Of a stretch of DNA of 64,000 nucleotides, positions 10,701 to 17,704 are shown piece by piece. The stretch spans positions 121,159-185,158 of the forward strand of contig CAYNLK010000008.1 of NCBI GenBank assembly GCA_964398055.1, written 5' to 3'. The notes under the pieces were generated by a model. That model was given only the letters and a program-made list of their open reading frames with translations, did no database searches and was not told the origin of the DNA. The position numbers and the translations under genes were made by a program. The DNA is from CAYNLK01 sp964398055. Its GTDB lineage: Bacteria; Chloroflexota; Anaerolineae; 4572-78; J111. The number at the start of each line of letters is the position of its first letter. Position 1 is the first letter of the stretch.

Positions 10701-11259
10701 GCGGGTCTGTAGTGTGATCCATCATCAAACCCAGCGGATGGGGGAGTTGATTGACGGCCTGCTGGCCTTCTCTCGCCTCAGCCGCGCCCACATGCAGGTT
10801 GCCTCAATTGATATGGCGAAACTGGTCACCGCGATATTTGATGAATTGACGCCGCCGGCAGAGCGAGCGCGGCTTGATTTCAAAATATCTCCTTTACCCC
10901 CGGCGGTGGGCGACCCAACCTTGATCCGCCAGGTGTGGGTCAACTTGCTCGCCAACGCGGTCAAGTTTTCGGCTAAACGAGAGCGGGCGCTCATCGAAGT
11001 GGGCAGTTACCAAAGCAGCAATGAAAACATCTATTTTGTCCGCGACAACGGCGCTGGCTTTGACATGCAGTACGCCGACAAGCTGTTCGGCGTCTTTCAG
11101 CGCCTGCACAGCGAGCGAGAATTCGAAGGTACCGGCGTTGGTCTGGCCATCGTTCAGCGGATCATCCACCGCCACGGTGGGCGGATCTGGGCAGAAGGCG
11201 CTGTGGATCAGGGGGCTACCTTTACCTTTACCCTGCCTTGCAAAGGAGACCAACTATGA
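4741..11259 (+). CDS. giant Ser/Thr kinase-like / AAA / GAF / PAS sensor histidine kinase (2172 aa)
   Basis: ATG at 4741 follows AAGGAG. Domain order: a protein-kinase fold (K34 in VVIKVL, HRD 124-126, DFG 145-147, SPE 173-175; the glycine loop is degenerate); an AAA-type ATPase with Walker A GYPGVGKS (331-338) and Walker B FIDD (459-462); a long helical, TPR-like middle (about 600-1320); GAF; PAS; GAF; PAS; coiled coil; HisKA with SISHDLRAPL (His1958); HATPase_c with DNGAGFDMQYADKLF. No membrane segment is seen, so it is probably cytoplasmic. The architecture is the trifunctional Ser/Thr kinase-ATPase-histidine kinase known from cyanobacteria and Chloroflexota. The catalytic Lys and Asp are present, so kinase activity is possible, but substrates are unknown. 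Its stop overlaps the next receiver gene (ATGA), so the receiver is its likely phosphorelay partner. Confidence 0.92.
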   Translation: MTISSQPPILIHQSNNSLIYYQPVSEYDRPVVIKVLNSNFPTPYQLIRFNNEYEFTKDLAIDGVRQAIAQTKVEDKPALIMEYVSGQPLNQAFVEQSWSLADFFQVAIHIAKILGQVHQRHIIHRDINSNNILVNLETKQVKLIDFGLASRLDLRVQHLGNPEGLAGTLAYISPEQTGRMNRMVDYRTDLYSLGVTFYELLTGRLPFESDDPLALVHAHLAKTPRPVTALNPDVPAVLSNIVLKLLAKNAEDRYQSAFGLQADLERCLAALTEPQGFQNLAGLSFELGQDDYSGQFQIPQKLYGRSAEMAVLLATFDRAIAGSREFMLVAGYPGVGKSALAAEGHKPITEKRGYFISGKFDQYQQHTPYAAFSQAFNQLADLLLTEPETTLQQWRDKILAAASGNGAVLTEVIPRLEQVIGPQPAVTELGGQENRNRFNLTIQNFVQAISTAEHPLVVFIDDWQWADLASLELLKILLTNEAVTHLLLLGAYRDNEVDRTHPFIMTLNDLTAAGVAVQTIQLGNLQVEDVRQLIQESLACSTADSQTLTELVYEKTRGNAFFTRQFLQNLYEEGWLHFDFNARRWVWDIAQLKAQNITANVVDLMTVKLRKLPWQTAHLLQLAACIGNEFDLHTLTLIGQLSEPATLAGLEEALTHGLVIPLDDYYKLPATAAQARFRFLHDRVQQAAYAQIPAPERQTVHLEIGRLLLTHTAAAMLEQRVFEIVQHYHRAGPLVTDETERQRLVELNIQAADLANRAAAFRSAQTYLEAALALMPADAWTGRYDEMLRLHSQLATVFSLTGDLERLEQVFQITAAQAQTMADTARVKLAKIQGLFSRGNYPEGIELGLAFIEALGVPINRNPSPEEAFTYLQETAEWLTPARIERLCYLPDASTEVGLIMETAVTINGPVFGSNMNLCFVFVSQITRLCIEQGLAPWSPVTLATFALLLSAALHDIPKARLLTDATMQLYTEKYPVDSLVPYLSVPVGGFIMHRYDHLKHTLPIFANGVQKGLLTGAFLFDSYCAWWYAWHHLFLGVPLAQVEAVSQQAVETCQRVHMERLKDWCLLIHQATLNLQGKSETPWLLNGEAYNEQDMLALAARVNDFAEVFRIFFYRAWLHYLFDQPQTAVKLFQEAETYSIYGVGLYVIPLFYFYDSLANAAVYGNQPVEVQAQILARISRNLEQLEVWVRFAPMNHQHKQDLLEAEKARLEGRYWQAVTYYQKAIRGARDNEFLHEEALAYELCGKFWLEQDHPELASIYLRKAQNLYNLWGAAAKVEHLQAVFGQELGLRPAPSQDMLDSLKFTPPISQTATPSWLDINTLQKANQTLSQTVQLADLLTEMIKILLENAGAERALILYRAEGEWFIRASGQVQDPAIQTGLRLPLSETALLSLSVFNYVIHSGKAIVLANAAQNPQFGTEAYLRERQVKSVLCLPIWHKGELKLVLYLENNLIVGAFTESRLELLQMLSAQMAISVENALIVDNLKTSIAERKLAERALRLTRFTVERLADAVYWIDPETIRIVDVNEAACRMLGYSREELLNLSVPEIDPELSPAEWPATWQYIKETGKRTLETKHRTKDGRLIPVEIIANYIEFGGYELDCAVVRDITERKQAEAQLEHNLRKTRVRYEVSQALAGAETEDEVLDVLIQHVGLYPQARGSIFTFDRTGGELAVILRRADVPPESGVPPVVPVETRFPISQFTAIKLLSVNRPFVSNDVLADERVDPDIRELFRLIGSASLAAFPLTIGNEWLGFIAVSARSLGYFDEEKQQLYQTLAEQGAAALRAARLRETIRASQQRLSLLVQQSPLAVIEWDTNFRVVLWNPAAEQIFGYTAAEALGHPMADLIVPEAARPLVDQVWQDLLAQKGGSYSTNDNLTKAGRLITCEWSNTPLVGADGRVIGVASLVQDITERKRAEAEIHRLNEELEQRVIERTAQLEAANKELEAFSYSISHDLRAPLRAIDGYTRILVEDYEPVLDAEGRRVCSVIHHQTQRMGELIDGLLAFSRLSRAHMQVASIDMAKLVTAIFDELTPPAERARLDFKISPLPPAVGDPTLIRQVWVNLLANAVKFSAKRERALIEVGSYQSSNENIYFVRDNGAGFDMQYADKLFGVFQRLHSEREFEGTGVGLAIVQRIIHRHGGRIWAEGAVDQGATFTFTLPCKGDQL
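10534..10756 (+). repeat. 223-bp exact direct repeat, copy 2
   Basis: Second copy of the stretch at 3926-4148, inside the HisKA-encoding part of the giant kinase gene. The sequence after it stays very similar for about 30 bases before normal divergence resumes. Confidence 0.9.
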
Positions 11260-11699
11260 ACCATCTTGATACAGTAGAAATTTTGCTGGTGGAGGACAAC
11301 CCTCACGATGCCGAGTTGGCCATTCGGGCGCTCAAGAAACACAACCTGGCCAACAGCATCTTTATAGTAGAAGATGGCGCTGAAGCCCTCGATTTCATCT
11401 TTGGGAAGGGCCGGTACCGGCAGCGGCAGCTGGGCGATCGCCCCAAAGTGATCCTGCTCGACCTGAAGCTGCCCAAGCTGAACGGCCTGGAAGTCCTCCG
11501 GGCGCTCAAAGCCGATGCCCGAACGTGCTCAATCCCGGTGGTAATCGTGACCTCTTCGCACGAAGACCCGGACATCCAGGCCGCCTACAACTTGGGGGCC
11601 AACAGCTACGTGGTCAAGCCGGTGGAATTCAACGCTTTTACCGAAGCTATGAGCCACATTGGTTTCTATTGGCTGCTACTCAATCAACCCCCTAAATGA
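11256..11699 (+). CDS. Rcp1-type single-domain response regulator
   Basis: 147 residues, all receiver domain. I chose ATG 11256, which overlaps the previous stop as ATGA and sits behind AAAGGAGA. Acidic pair E13/D14 (LLVEDNPHD), phosphoacceptor D69 (LLDLKLPKLNG), the T/S in VIVTSS and the Lys in VVKPVEF are all present. The extended loop before the phosphoacceptor strand and the VEDNPHDAEL start are typical of the Rcp1/CheY-like regulators that pair with phytochrome-type kinases. Translational coupling makes the 2172-residue kinase the obvious partner. With no output domain, it probably relays phosphate or acts by protein contact. Confidence 0.92.
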   Translation: MNHLDTVEILLVEDNPHDAELAIRALKKHNLANSIFIVEDGAEALDFIFGKGRYRQRQLGDRPKVILLDLKLPKLNGLEVLRALKADARTCSIPVVIVTSSHEDPDIQAAYNLGANSYVVKPVEFNAFTEAMSHIGFYWLLLNQPPK

Positions 11700-11751
11700 G
11701 CACTTTAATCAGCCCGATCGTAGATAGCGCCGCCCAGCGAGAGGTGAACCT

Positions 11752-14073
11752 ATGAATGAGTCATTTCGTATCCTGCTTGTCGAAGACCTGCCCACCGACG
11801 CCGAACTGGCCCAACGGGAAATCCGCAAGACGTTCCAGTCGTGTGAGTTCCGGCGGGTGGAGACGCAGCCGGACTATCTGGCCGCGTTGGAGGAGTTCCA
11901 GCCCGATCTGATCGTCTCAGACTATTCGATGCCCCAGTTTGACGGCTTGACCGCGCTCAAGCTGGCCCTGGAACGGACCCCCTTCACCCCGGTGGTCATC
12001 CTGACCGCGGCAATCAATGAAGACACGGCTGTCGAGTGTATGAAAGCTGGCGCAGCCGACTACGTTATCAAAGAGCACATCAAACGGCTGGGGCAGGCCA
12101 TGCTTCATGCGCTTGAGGAGAAAGAGCTGCGCCAAAAACGCCGCCAGGCGGAAGAAGCCTTGCGCGCCAGCGAGGCCCGCTACCGAACCTTGGTCCACAC
12201 TTTACCGGACCCTATCATCGCCGCCGACGTGGCCGGAAATATTACCTATGTCTCCCCGGCAACGCTTCATTTTTACGGCTATGAGACTGAGGCTGAGGTT
12301 CTTGGACGCAATATCTTGAATTGGGTTCATGTCAACTACCACCGGCAAGCCTTAGACCATATGCAAACGGTTCTGGCCGGCGGGCTTATCACAAATCAAG
12401 AATATCTATTGCTCAAAAAGGATGGTTCTGCCTTTTTTGGCGAAGTTCGCGTTTCTTGCCTGAAAGACTCGTTGGGCCAGGCAATTGGCATCATTGTAGT
12501 TGTCCGCGATATTACCGGGCGCAAGCAGGCCGAGGAACAGCTTCGGTATCAAGCCAATCTCCTGCAAAACGTCTCCGACGCAATCATTGCCACCGATCTG
12601 AGTTTCAAGGTCACCAGTTGGAACCGGGCGGCAGAATCGCTCTATGGCTGGAGCGCCAGCGAAGTCGTCGGCCGGCCGGTCAACGAGATCCTTCGGCCCG
12701 AATACGTTGACGACCAGCCGGAGCAGGTTCTCCAGCGCTTTTTGGCGCAAGGGTTTTGGAAGGGCGAGGTGATCCACAAACACAGGGATGGCGCCGCCAT
12801 CAATATTCTGGCCTCAGCTTCATTGGTCAATGATAGCGTCGGCCAAGCGGTGGGCATAGTGGCCGCGAATCGCGACATTACCGAGCGCAAGCGAGCGGAG
12901 GAGGCCCAGGCCAAACTTGAGGAACAGTTGCGCCAGGCCCAAAAGTTGGAGAGCATTGGCCGGCTGGCCGGCGGCATTGCCCACGATTTCAACAACCTGC
13001 TGGTACCCATCATCGGCTATGCCGAATTGGGCCAGTTGGAATTGCCGCCTGATAGTAAATTGTATGCCGATCTAGAGAAAATAAGGGCAGCGGCCGAGCG
13101 AGCCGCCAGTCTTACCAAACAAATATTAGCTTTTAGCCGGCGGCAAGTGCTGGAAATACGGGCGCTTGACCTCAATGAGGTTATTGCCCGGTTTCAGGAA
13201 ATGCTCCGGCGTGTGATTGGGGAAGACATTGAGCTGCACATAGTCCTGGCCACGGCCCCCTGCCCGGTCAAAGCCGACAAGTCCCAAATTGAGCAGCTTT
13301 TGATGAATTTGAGCGTAAACGCCCGCGATGCTATGCCAAATGGGGGTAAACTCATCATTGAAACCGACAATGTTTTTTTAGATGAAACCTTTGCCCAAAG
13401 ACATTCGGAGACATCACCGGGCCATTATGTAATGCTGTCCCTCAGCGATACCGGTCATGGGATGGATAGTGAAACCCAAAAGCACATTTTTGAGCCATTT
13501 TTTACCACCAAGGAACATGGCAAGGGAACCGGCCTGGGTTTGGCCACGGTCTTTGGTATTGTTAAGCAGCATCAGGGCAACATTTGGGTGTACAGTGAAC
13601 CGGGCAAAGGCACCACCTTTAGAATTTATCTACCCCGCTCGGAGGAAACAACGCAATTTGCGGCGACTACCAGCCCAGCTCTAACCTCGGTTTACGGCAC
13701 AGAAACAGTCCTGGTTGTGGAAGATGAACCAATGGTGCGAAAACTGACCCGCGAGACTCTGGAGGTATACGGGTATACTGTGATTGAAGCCGAAAGTCCA
13801 GTCACTGGCCTCAAAATTGCTGCCATGTATAAAGATTCCATCCATCTTCTCCTGACCGATGTGATTATGCCCGATATGAACGGCCGCGAGCTTTACGAGA
13901 AGTTGATGATTAGCCGGCCTGACCTCAAAGTGCTGTATATGTCGGGGTATACAGACAACATGATTGTTTATCACAAGGTTTTGGACCAGGGAGCCAATTT
14001 TCTACAGAAGCCTTTTACCGTCCGCGGTCTCACCCAGCAGGTTAGAAGAGTGTTGGATGAAAAGACCGCTTGA
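11752..14073 (+). CDS. receiver-PAS-PAS-histidine kinase-receiver hybrid
   Basis: ATG 11752 follows GAGAGGTG. Order: N-terminal receiver (D57 in IVSDYSMPQFDG; Lys in VIKEHI), two PAS/PAC domains (about residues 140-260 and 265-385), a HisKA of the GGIAHDFNN class (His411), HATPase_c (N box LMNLSVNARDAM, DTGHGMD, GTGLGLATV) and a C-terminal receiver (D703 in LLTDVIMPDMNG). No membrane segment. The N-terminal receiver suggests input from another kinase, and the C-terminal one an internal relay. It lies 52 bases behind the single-domain receiver gene and is probably in the same transcript. Output target unknown. Confidence 0.92.
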   Translation: MNESFRILLVEDLPTDAELAQREIRKTFQSCEFRRVETQPDYLAALEEFQPDLIVSDYSMPQFDGLTALKLALERTPFTPVVILTAAINEDTAVECMKAGAADYVIKEHIKRLGQAMLHALEEKELRQKRRQAEEALRASEARYRTLVHTLPDPIIAADVAGNITYVSPATLHFYGYETEAEVLGRNILNWVHVNYHRQALDHMQTVLAGGLITNQEYLLLKKDGSAFFGEVRVSCLKDSLGQAIGIIVVVRDITGRKQAEEQLRYQANLLQNVSDAIIATDLSFKVTSWNRAAESLYGWSASEVVGRPVNEILRPEYVDDQPEQVLQRFLAQGFWKGEVIHKHRDGAAINILASASLVNDSVGQAVGIVAANRDITERKRAEEAQAKLEEQLRQAQKLESIGRLAGGIAHDFNNLLVPIIGYAELGQLELPPDSKLYADLEKIRAAAERAASLTKQILAFSRRQVLEIRALDLNEVIARFQEMLRRVIGEDIELHIVLATAPCPVKADKSQIEQLLMNLSVNARDAMPNGGKLIIETDNVFLDETFAQRHSETSPGHYVMLSLSDTGHGMDSETQKHIFEPFFTTKEHGKGTGLGLATVFGIVKQHQGNIWVYSEPGKGTTFRIYLPRSEETTQFAATTSPALTSVYGTETVLVVEDEPMVRKLTRETLEVYGYTVIEAESPVTGLKIAAMYKDSIHLLLTDVIMPDMNGRELYEKLMISRPDLKVLYMSGYTDNMIVYHKVLDQGANFLQKPFTVRGLTQQVRRVLDEKTA

Positions 14074-14090
14074 GGGGCAACTCTTTTCAT
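14057..14090 (+). terminator. possible weak terminator overlapping the hybrid kinase stop
   Basis: ATGAAAAGA (14057-14065) pairs with TCTTTTCAT (14082-14090) across a 16-base loop. The stem is AT-rich and has no long T run, so termination would be weak. Confidence 0.25.
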
Positions 14091-14216
14091 TATTGTCAAG
14101 TAATTGATTGTTAAGAAAAATTCTTGCAAATCCTTTGGGGAGATGATATTATTGAATGCGGCAGTGGCCGGCTGGTATGAAAAAATGGGCTTGGGTTCAT
14201 TGTTCAGCGCCATTTA

Positions 14217-14225
14217 TGGTATACT
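14217..14225 (+). promoter_or_regulatory. extended -10 promoter candidate
   Basis: TGGTATACT is an extended -10 element (TGnTATACT), 31 bases before the chosen ATG at 14257. No convincing -35 lies at 16-18 bases, which is tolerated by extended -10 promoters. It would drive the three-gene NarL-type module. Confidence 0.4.
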
Positions 14226-14256
14226 ATACCGGTGTGATCATATTGGAGTCATCGGC

Positions 14257-15186
14257 ATGACAGATGCTGTTACCTCTTTAGAGGAATTGTTGGCCAAAAC
14301 AATGGCCAGCTTACAGGCCGCCGAGCAAGATCTGCAGGAGTTGGCCCAATTAGCCCTGGCCTGCGCCAATCGGGTAACCGACTGTCCCGGTCTGACGGAG
14401 CAGTCGGCGCTGCGGCTGCAAAAAGTAAGCCGGCGCCTGACTGATCTATCTGAACGGAGCGGCGCGCTCCATTTTTGTCTGGCCAATGATTTGGACATTC
14501 CCCCGCTCGATGGTCATCATTGGCCCCGGATCAAAGTTTTGCAGAGCCAGGAAGAGGAGCGGATGCAGGTGGCCCGAACTATGGAAGATAGCGTAGGGCA
14601 ACTGTTAGCCAACACCGTCTTTGAGCTGGCCTCCTATCGCCAGCTCCTGGTTAAGGCGGAGGTCGATCCCGCCAAAGCCGCAGCAGGCAACGACGGCCTG
14701 GAGCAGTTACAGGCCGAATTGGAGCAGGGTCTGGCCAATCTGCGCCATCTGATCATCGAGTTGGACCCGACCACCATTTTGAGTAACTTTGGTCTGGGCG
14801 GCGGCATCCGGCGCTATCTGGAACAGTACCAGTTGAAAACCGGCCTGGCGACTGAGTTGCGGATCAATACCAATTTTGGCCGGCTACCGGCGATGATCGA
14901 GATTGGCATTTTTCGCATTATTCAGGAGGCCCTTGACAATGTCTATCGTCATGCCAACGCCAGCCAGGTAGAGATCGTCATCACCGAAGAGGACGATCAG
15001 CTCCAATTTAGCGTTATCGATAACGGTCAGGGCTTGAGTTCAACCGGGCGGGGCCGCTCTCGAAAAAATCTTGGTCTGGCCAGAATGATCGATTATGCCG
15101 AATTATTGAATGGAAAATTGCGAGTCTTGAGTGAGCCAGGTCGCGGCACCCAAGTAATCCTGGCAATGCCGTATCCAGTATTATAG
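14257..15186 (+). CDS. NarL-type sensor kinase homologue lacking the phosphoacceptor His
   Basis: 309 residues from ATG 14257, which has GGAG about 10 bases upstream; the longer TTG frame from 14104 has no ribosome site. The N-terminal half is helical and has no membrane segment. The HisKA_3-like motif reads EEERMQVARTMEDSVGQLL, where family members have an L-H-D signature: the His position is Glu110 (GAA, 14584-14586). The ATPase part looks intact (QEALDNVYRHAN, DNGQGLSS, LGLARM). It may bind ATP but should not autophosphorylate on the usual residue. The next two genes are a NarL regulator and an intact HisKA_3 kinase, so this protein could be a pseudo-kinase that dimerises with or tunes the intact one. 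That role is inference. Confidence 0.8.
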   Translation: MTDAVTSLEELLAKTMASLQAAEQDLQELAQLALACANRVTDCPGLTEQSALRLQKVSRRLTDLSERSGALHFCLANDLDIPPLDGHHWPRIKVLQSQEEERMQVARTMEDSVGQLLANTVFELASYRQLLVKAEVDPAKAAAGNDGLEQLQAELEQGLANLRHLIIELDPTTILSNFGLGGGIRRYLEQYQLKTGLATELRINTNFGRLPAMIEIGIFRIIQEALDNVYRHANASQVEIVITEEDDQLQFSVIDNGQGLSSTGRGRSRKNLGLARMIDYAELLNGKLRVLSEPGRGTQVILAMPYPVL

Positions 15187-15189
15187 GAG

Positions 15190-15231
15190 GGAGTAGGGAG
15201 TAAGGAGTAAGGAGTAAGGAGTAGGGAGTAA
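15190..15231 (+). repeat. heptanucleotide tandem array, GGAGTAA/GGAGTAG x6
   Basis: Six consecutive 7-bp units lie directly after the pseudo-kinase stop codon: GGAGTAG, three GGAGTAA, GGAGTAG, GGAGTAA. Every unit resembles a ribosome site plus a stop codon. Similar 7-bp arrays recur elsewhere in the window. Confidence 0.9.
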
Positions 15232-15300
15232 GGCTTGGTAATTTGTGGTATGATACCGGCGCTTGGTTGCCCACCGCTTATCACCTGCCGCTTCGCCTGT

Positions 15301-15321
15301 CACCTGCCACCTGCCACCTGC
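15301..15321 (+). repeat. heptanucleotide tandem array, CACCTGC x3 plus degenerate flanks
   Basis: Three perfect CACCTGC units, with imperfect copies before (CACCTGC at 15282-15288) and after (TAACCTGC near 15328). It ends 19 bases before the ribosome site of the NarL regulator, so copy number could affect the spacing of an upstream signal. Confidence 0.85.
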
Positions 15322-15352
15322 TACTTGTAACCTGCTATTGAGGAGAAAAGCT

Positions 15353-16045
15353 ATGGCAAAAATAAGTGTAATGTTGGTTGATGATCATCCCCTCTTCCGG
15401 CAGGGTCTGCGCCGGGTCATCGAAACAGAAGATGATCTGGAGGTCATCATGGAAGTGGCCGACGGGGAGGAAGCTTTGCGCCTGGCCCGCCAGCTCACCC
15501 CCGACGTAATTCTTATGGATATCAATCTGCCTCATATGAACGGCTTGCAGGTAACCCGGGAATTGAAGCAAACCGCCCCGCAAGTGGCCGTCATCGTCTT
15601 GACCTCTTACCACGACGATGAGCAGATCTTCCACTCGATCCGGGCCGGCGCGGCTGCCTATTTTCCCAAAGACGTTACCCCGCGCCGTTTGATTGAAGCC
15701 ATTCGCCAGGTGGCCAAAGGCAACTACGTTATCGACGACGAGGTGCTCGACAAACCCGAGGTGGCCAACTGGCTGCTCCAGCAGTTTGACCAGGTTGCTT
15801 ACGTGGATGGGCTGCTCAATGAGATGTTTGCCCCGCTTTCCCCCCGGGAGATGGAGATTTTACAGCACATTGCCAGGGGCCAGAGCAACAAAGAAGTGGC
15901 CTATGAGTTGGGCATTAGCCGCCAAACGGTCAAAAACCATATGACCAGCATTTTGCGCAAACTGGCGGTCAACGATAGAACCCAGGCCGCTCTCTATGCG
16001 GTCCGCCGCGGCTGGATTCGTCTGCATGATGGCGATGAACGTTAA
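15353..16045 (+). CDS. NarL/LuxR-family response regulator
   Basis: 230 residues from ATG 15353, chosen for AGGAGA at 15341-15346; the longer frame from 15263 is only repeat sequence. Receiver domain with DD pair (MLVDDHP), D56 (LMDINLPHMNG), T in VLTSYHDD and K in FPKDVTPR. C-terminal LuxR-type helix-turn-helix (SPREMEILQHIARGQSNKE followed by GISRQTVKNH). It should be a DNA-binding transcription factor phosphorylated by a HisKA_3 kinase; the gene 39 bases downstream encodes one with an intact His. Targets are unknown. The Tad locus starts about 1.7 kb further on and is a reasonable candidate. Confidence 0.94.
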   Translation: MAKISVMLVDDHPLFRQGLRRVIETEDDLEVIMEVADGEEALRLARQLTPDVILMDINLPHMNGLQVTRELKQTAPQVAVIVLTSYHDDEQIFHSIRAGAAAYFPKDVTPRRLIEAIRQVAKGNYVIDDEVLDKPEVANWLLQQFDQVAYVDGLLNEMFAPLSPREMEILQHIARGQSNKEVAYELGISRQTVKNHMTSILRKLAVNDRTQAALYAVRRGWIRLHDGDER

Positions 16046-16084
16046 CGATCCTTTGAGGATTTTTGCCAGAAGGGAGCTAATTGG

Positions 16085-17197
16085 ATGAGCTTGGAACGTT
16101 TACGCAAATTGGGGGGTGAAAAGCCGCAGCCGGCCCAGCAACCGGATGCGGTCGCGACGCCGGCCCAGGTTCTGGAACAAACCGGCCGCGAATATGAGCA
16201 GATTCAGAATGAATTGAGAGAGATCGATATTCTGGTGCGCCAGAGCACCACCGAAGTTGAAAAGCTGGCCCAGCGCAATGCTCAACTCACCAATAAGTTG
16301 CGGACGATGGAAGCCAATATCGATACCGTGCCGCGCCAGGACATCAAAGAGATTTACAACGCCGCCCAGGAGGCCCAGATGCGTCTCTTCATGATGCGGG
16401 GGCAGGTGGAACAGTTGCAGAGTCGCCAGGAAAATCTCAAGCGCTATGCCGAAAGTCTGCGGCGCATCCTTGATGTCGCCGATGCCCTCATCCCGGCCGT
16501 CGACAGCAGCGACGCCGGCAAGACCCGATCCGACGATGGGGAGAGCAGCAGCATCGTCAAGATTATCTCGGCCCAGGAAAATGAGCGCCAAAGCCTGGCC
16601 AACTCCCTCCACGACGGGCCGGCCCAATCCCTCACCAACCTCATCCTACAGGCCGAAATTTGTGAGCGGCTGTTTGATAGCGACCCCCTCAGAGCCAGGT
16701 CGGAATTGACCGAGTTGAAAGGCGCGGTTACTGCCACCTTTCAAAAGGTGCGGGAGTTCATTTTTGATCTACGCCCAATGATGCTGGATGATCTGGGGGT
16801 GGGCCCAACTTTGAAAAAAGCGGTTGACGATTTTGAGCAGAAATCCGGGATCGCCTGCAACATTACCATCAGCGGCAAGGATTTCCGCCTGCCTCTCCAC
16901 GCCGAAGTCACCATCTTTCGGGTTACCCAGAACCTGCTCAAGAATGTGCGCCAGCACGCCCAGGCCACTCACGTCCAGATTTCCTTCAACGTTGACAATG
17001 ACAAGGCAACCGTGGTGGTTGAGGATGATGGCGTCGGCTTCGATGTGGCCGAAGCCCTGGCCGCGGCGCGGCAGCGCAAAACCCTGGGCCTGGCCACTAT
17101 TCGCGAGCAGGTCGAGATGTTGGGCGGCGAACTGGTTCTCGATAGCACCCTCGGCAACGGTACCCGGGTTGAATTTTGGATCCCCGTCGAGAGTTGA
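16085..17197 (+). CDS. soluble HisKA_3 sensor histidine kinase
   Basis: 370 residues from ATG 16085 behind AGAAGGGAG. The N-terminal ~140 residues form a long coiled coil with no membrane helix and no recognised sensor domain. The HisKA_3 motif is intact: ERQSLANSLHDGPAQSL with His176 (codon 16610-16612), and the catalytic domain shows VTQNLLKNVRQHA, VEDDGVGFD and LGLATIREQVEMLGG. Members of this family phosphorylate NarL-type regulators such as the one encoded directly upstream. The input is not visible; a cytoplasmic cue or an interaction with the His-less homologue two genes upstream is possible. Confidence 0.93.
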   Translation: MSLERLRKLGGEKPQPAQQPDAVATPAQVLEQTGREYEQIQNELREIDILVRQSTTEVEKLAQRNAQLTNKLRTMEANIDTVPRQDIKEIYNAAQEAQMRLFMMRGQVEQLQSRQENLKRYAESLRRILDVADALIPAVDSSDAGKTRSDDGESSSIVKIISAQENERQSLANSLHDGPAQSLTNLILQAEICERLFDSDPLRARSELTELKGAVTATFQKVREFIFDLRPMMLDDLGVGPTLKKAVDDFEQKSGIACNITISGKDFRLPLHAEVTIFRVTQNLLKNVRQHAQATHVQISFNVDNDKATVVVEDDGVGFDVAEALAAARQRKTLGLATIREQVEMLGGELVLDSTLGNGTRVEFWIPVES

Positions 17198-17249
17198 CCG
17201 GCGGCGGTAGTTCCGTCGTTCTAACCCAACCAGTCCAGATTGATCCTGT

Positions 17250-17284
17250 CGCCGGGTATTTAGCTTGCCCGGCGCTCTCATTTT
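17250..17284 (+). terminator. terminator-like hairpin after the NarL kinase module
   Basis: CGCCGGG (17250-17256) pairs perfectly with CCCGGCG (17268-17274), followed by CTCTCATTTT. The T tract is short. Confidence 0.55.
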
Positions 17285-17302
17285 GAATTGTCCTCTCAAA
17301 AT

Positions 17303-17367
17303 AGTTGGTTTGTTGGTTAGTTTGATGGTTGGCTGTTCATCCAACTAACCAACTATCAAACCAACAA
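17303..17367. repeat. imperfect palindrome of GTTGGTTAG-type units
   Basis: GTTGGTTTGTTGGTTAG on the left is mirrored by CCAACTAACCAAC...CAAACCAAC on the right around a short centre. The same GTTAG/GTTGG vocabulary recurs near 26110, 26263 and 54112. Confidence 0.7.
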
Positions 17368-17512
17368 ATCGTTTTCATGCTCGTTGCTGCCGCCGCAGGC
17401 GCAGAGGCTGGGTCGATCACTTCAAGAATTGGGTTGGGCCTACGTTATCGGCCTTGCGCCTTCATCCCTCATCCTCATCCCTCATCCTTGTACAACTAGC
17501 ACCTTGGTCACG

Positions 17513-17540
17513 TTGACAACCGGGCAGGCTACTCTATAAT
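17513..17540 (+). promoter_or_regulatory. near-consensus sigma-70-type promoter for the Tad locus
   Basis: TTGACA (17513-17518), 16-base spacer, TATAAT (17535-17540). The predicted start near 17547 leaves a leader of about 220 bases before the first Tad gene. Both hexamers are perfect, the strongest promoter in the window. Confidence 0.75.
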
Positions 17541-17552
17541 TTTAGTTAGGTT

Positions 17553-17641
17553 AAGGTGGCCGGCACTTTAATACCATAAATTCAGCTAGATTTCATACTT
17601 ACTTATAACCTATTTTTTAGACCAGAAGTGCCGGTCACCTT
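17553..17641. repeat. inverted repeat bounded by AAGTGCCGGTCACCTT-type arms
   Basis: Arms at 17553-17568 and 17626-17641 are 16 bases with one mismatch, separated by 57 AT-rich bases. The same arm sequence occurs at about 41013-41026 and in the 43510-43547 hairpin, so it belongs to a dispersed family. Here it sits in the transcribed Tad leader. Confidence 0.75.
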
Positions 17642-17661
17642 TCCTGCTGAACGAATACCTT

Positions 17662-17704
17662 AAAAGTTAGCCCGGCGGCCCGGGCTTAACCGTAACTTTT
17701 TAGC
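17662..17704 (+). terminator. terminator/attenuator-like hairpin in the Tad leader
   Basis: AAAAGTTA (17662-17669) pairs with TAACTTTT (17693-17700), enclosing GCCCGG/CCGGGC (17670-17675, 17680-17685) with a 4-base loop, and a T run follows. It lies between the strong promoter and the first Tad coding sequence, so read-through may be regulated. No known riboswitch class was recognised upstream. Confidence 0.45.

Noticed and set aside
15190..15335. Short tandem repeats as a CRISPR array
   Set aside because: Units are 7 bp with no spacers and no cas genes are present in the window.
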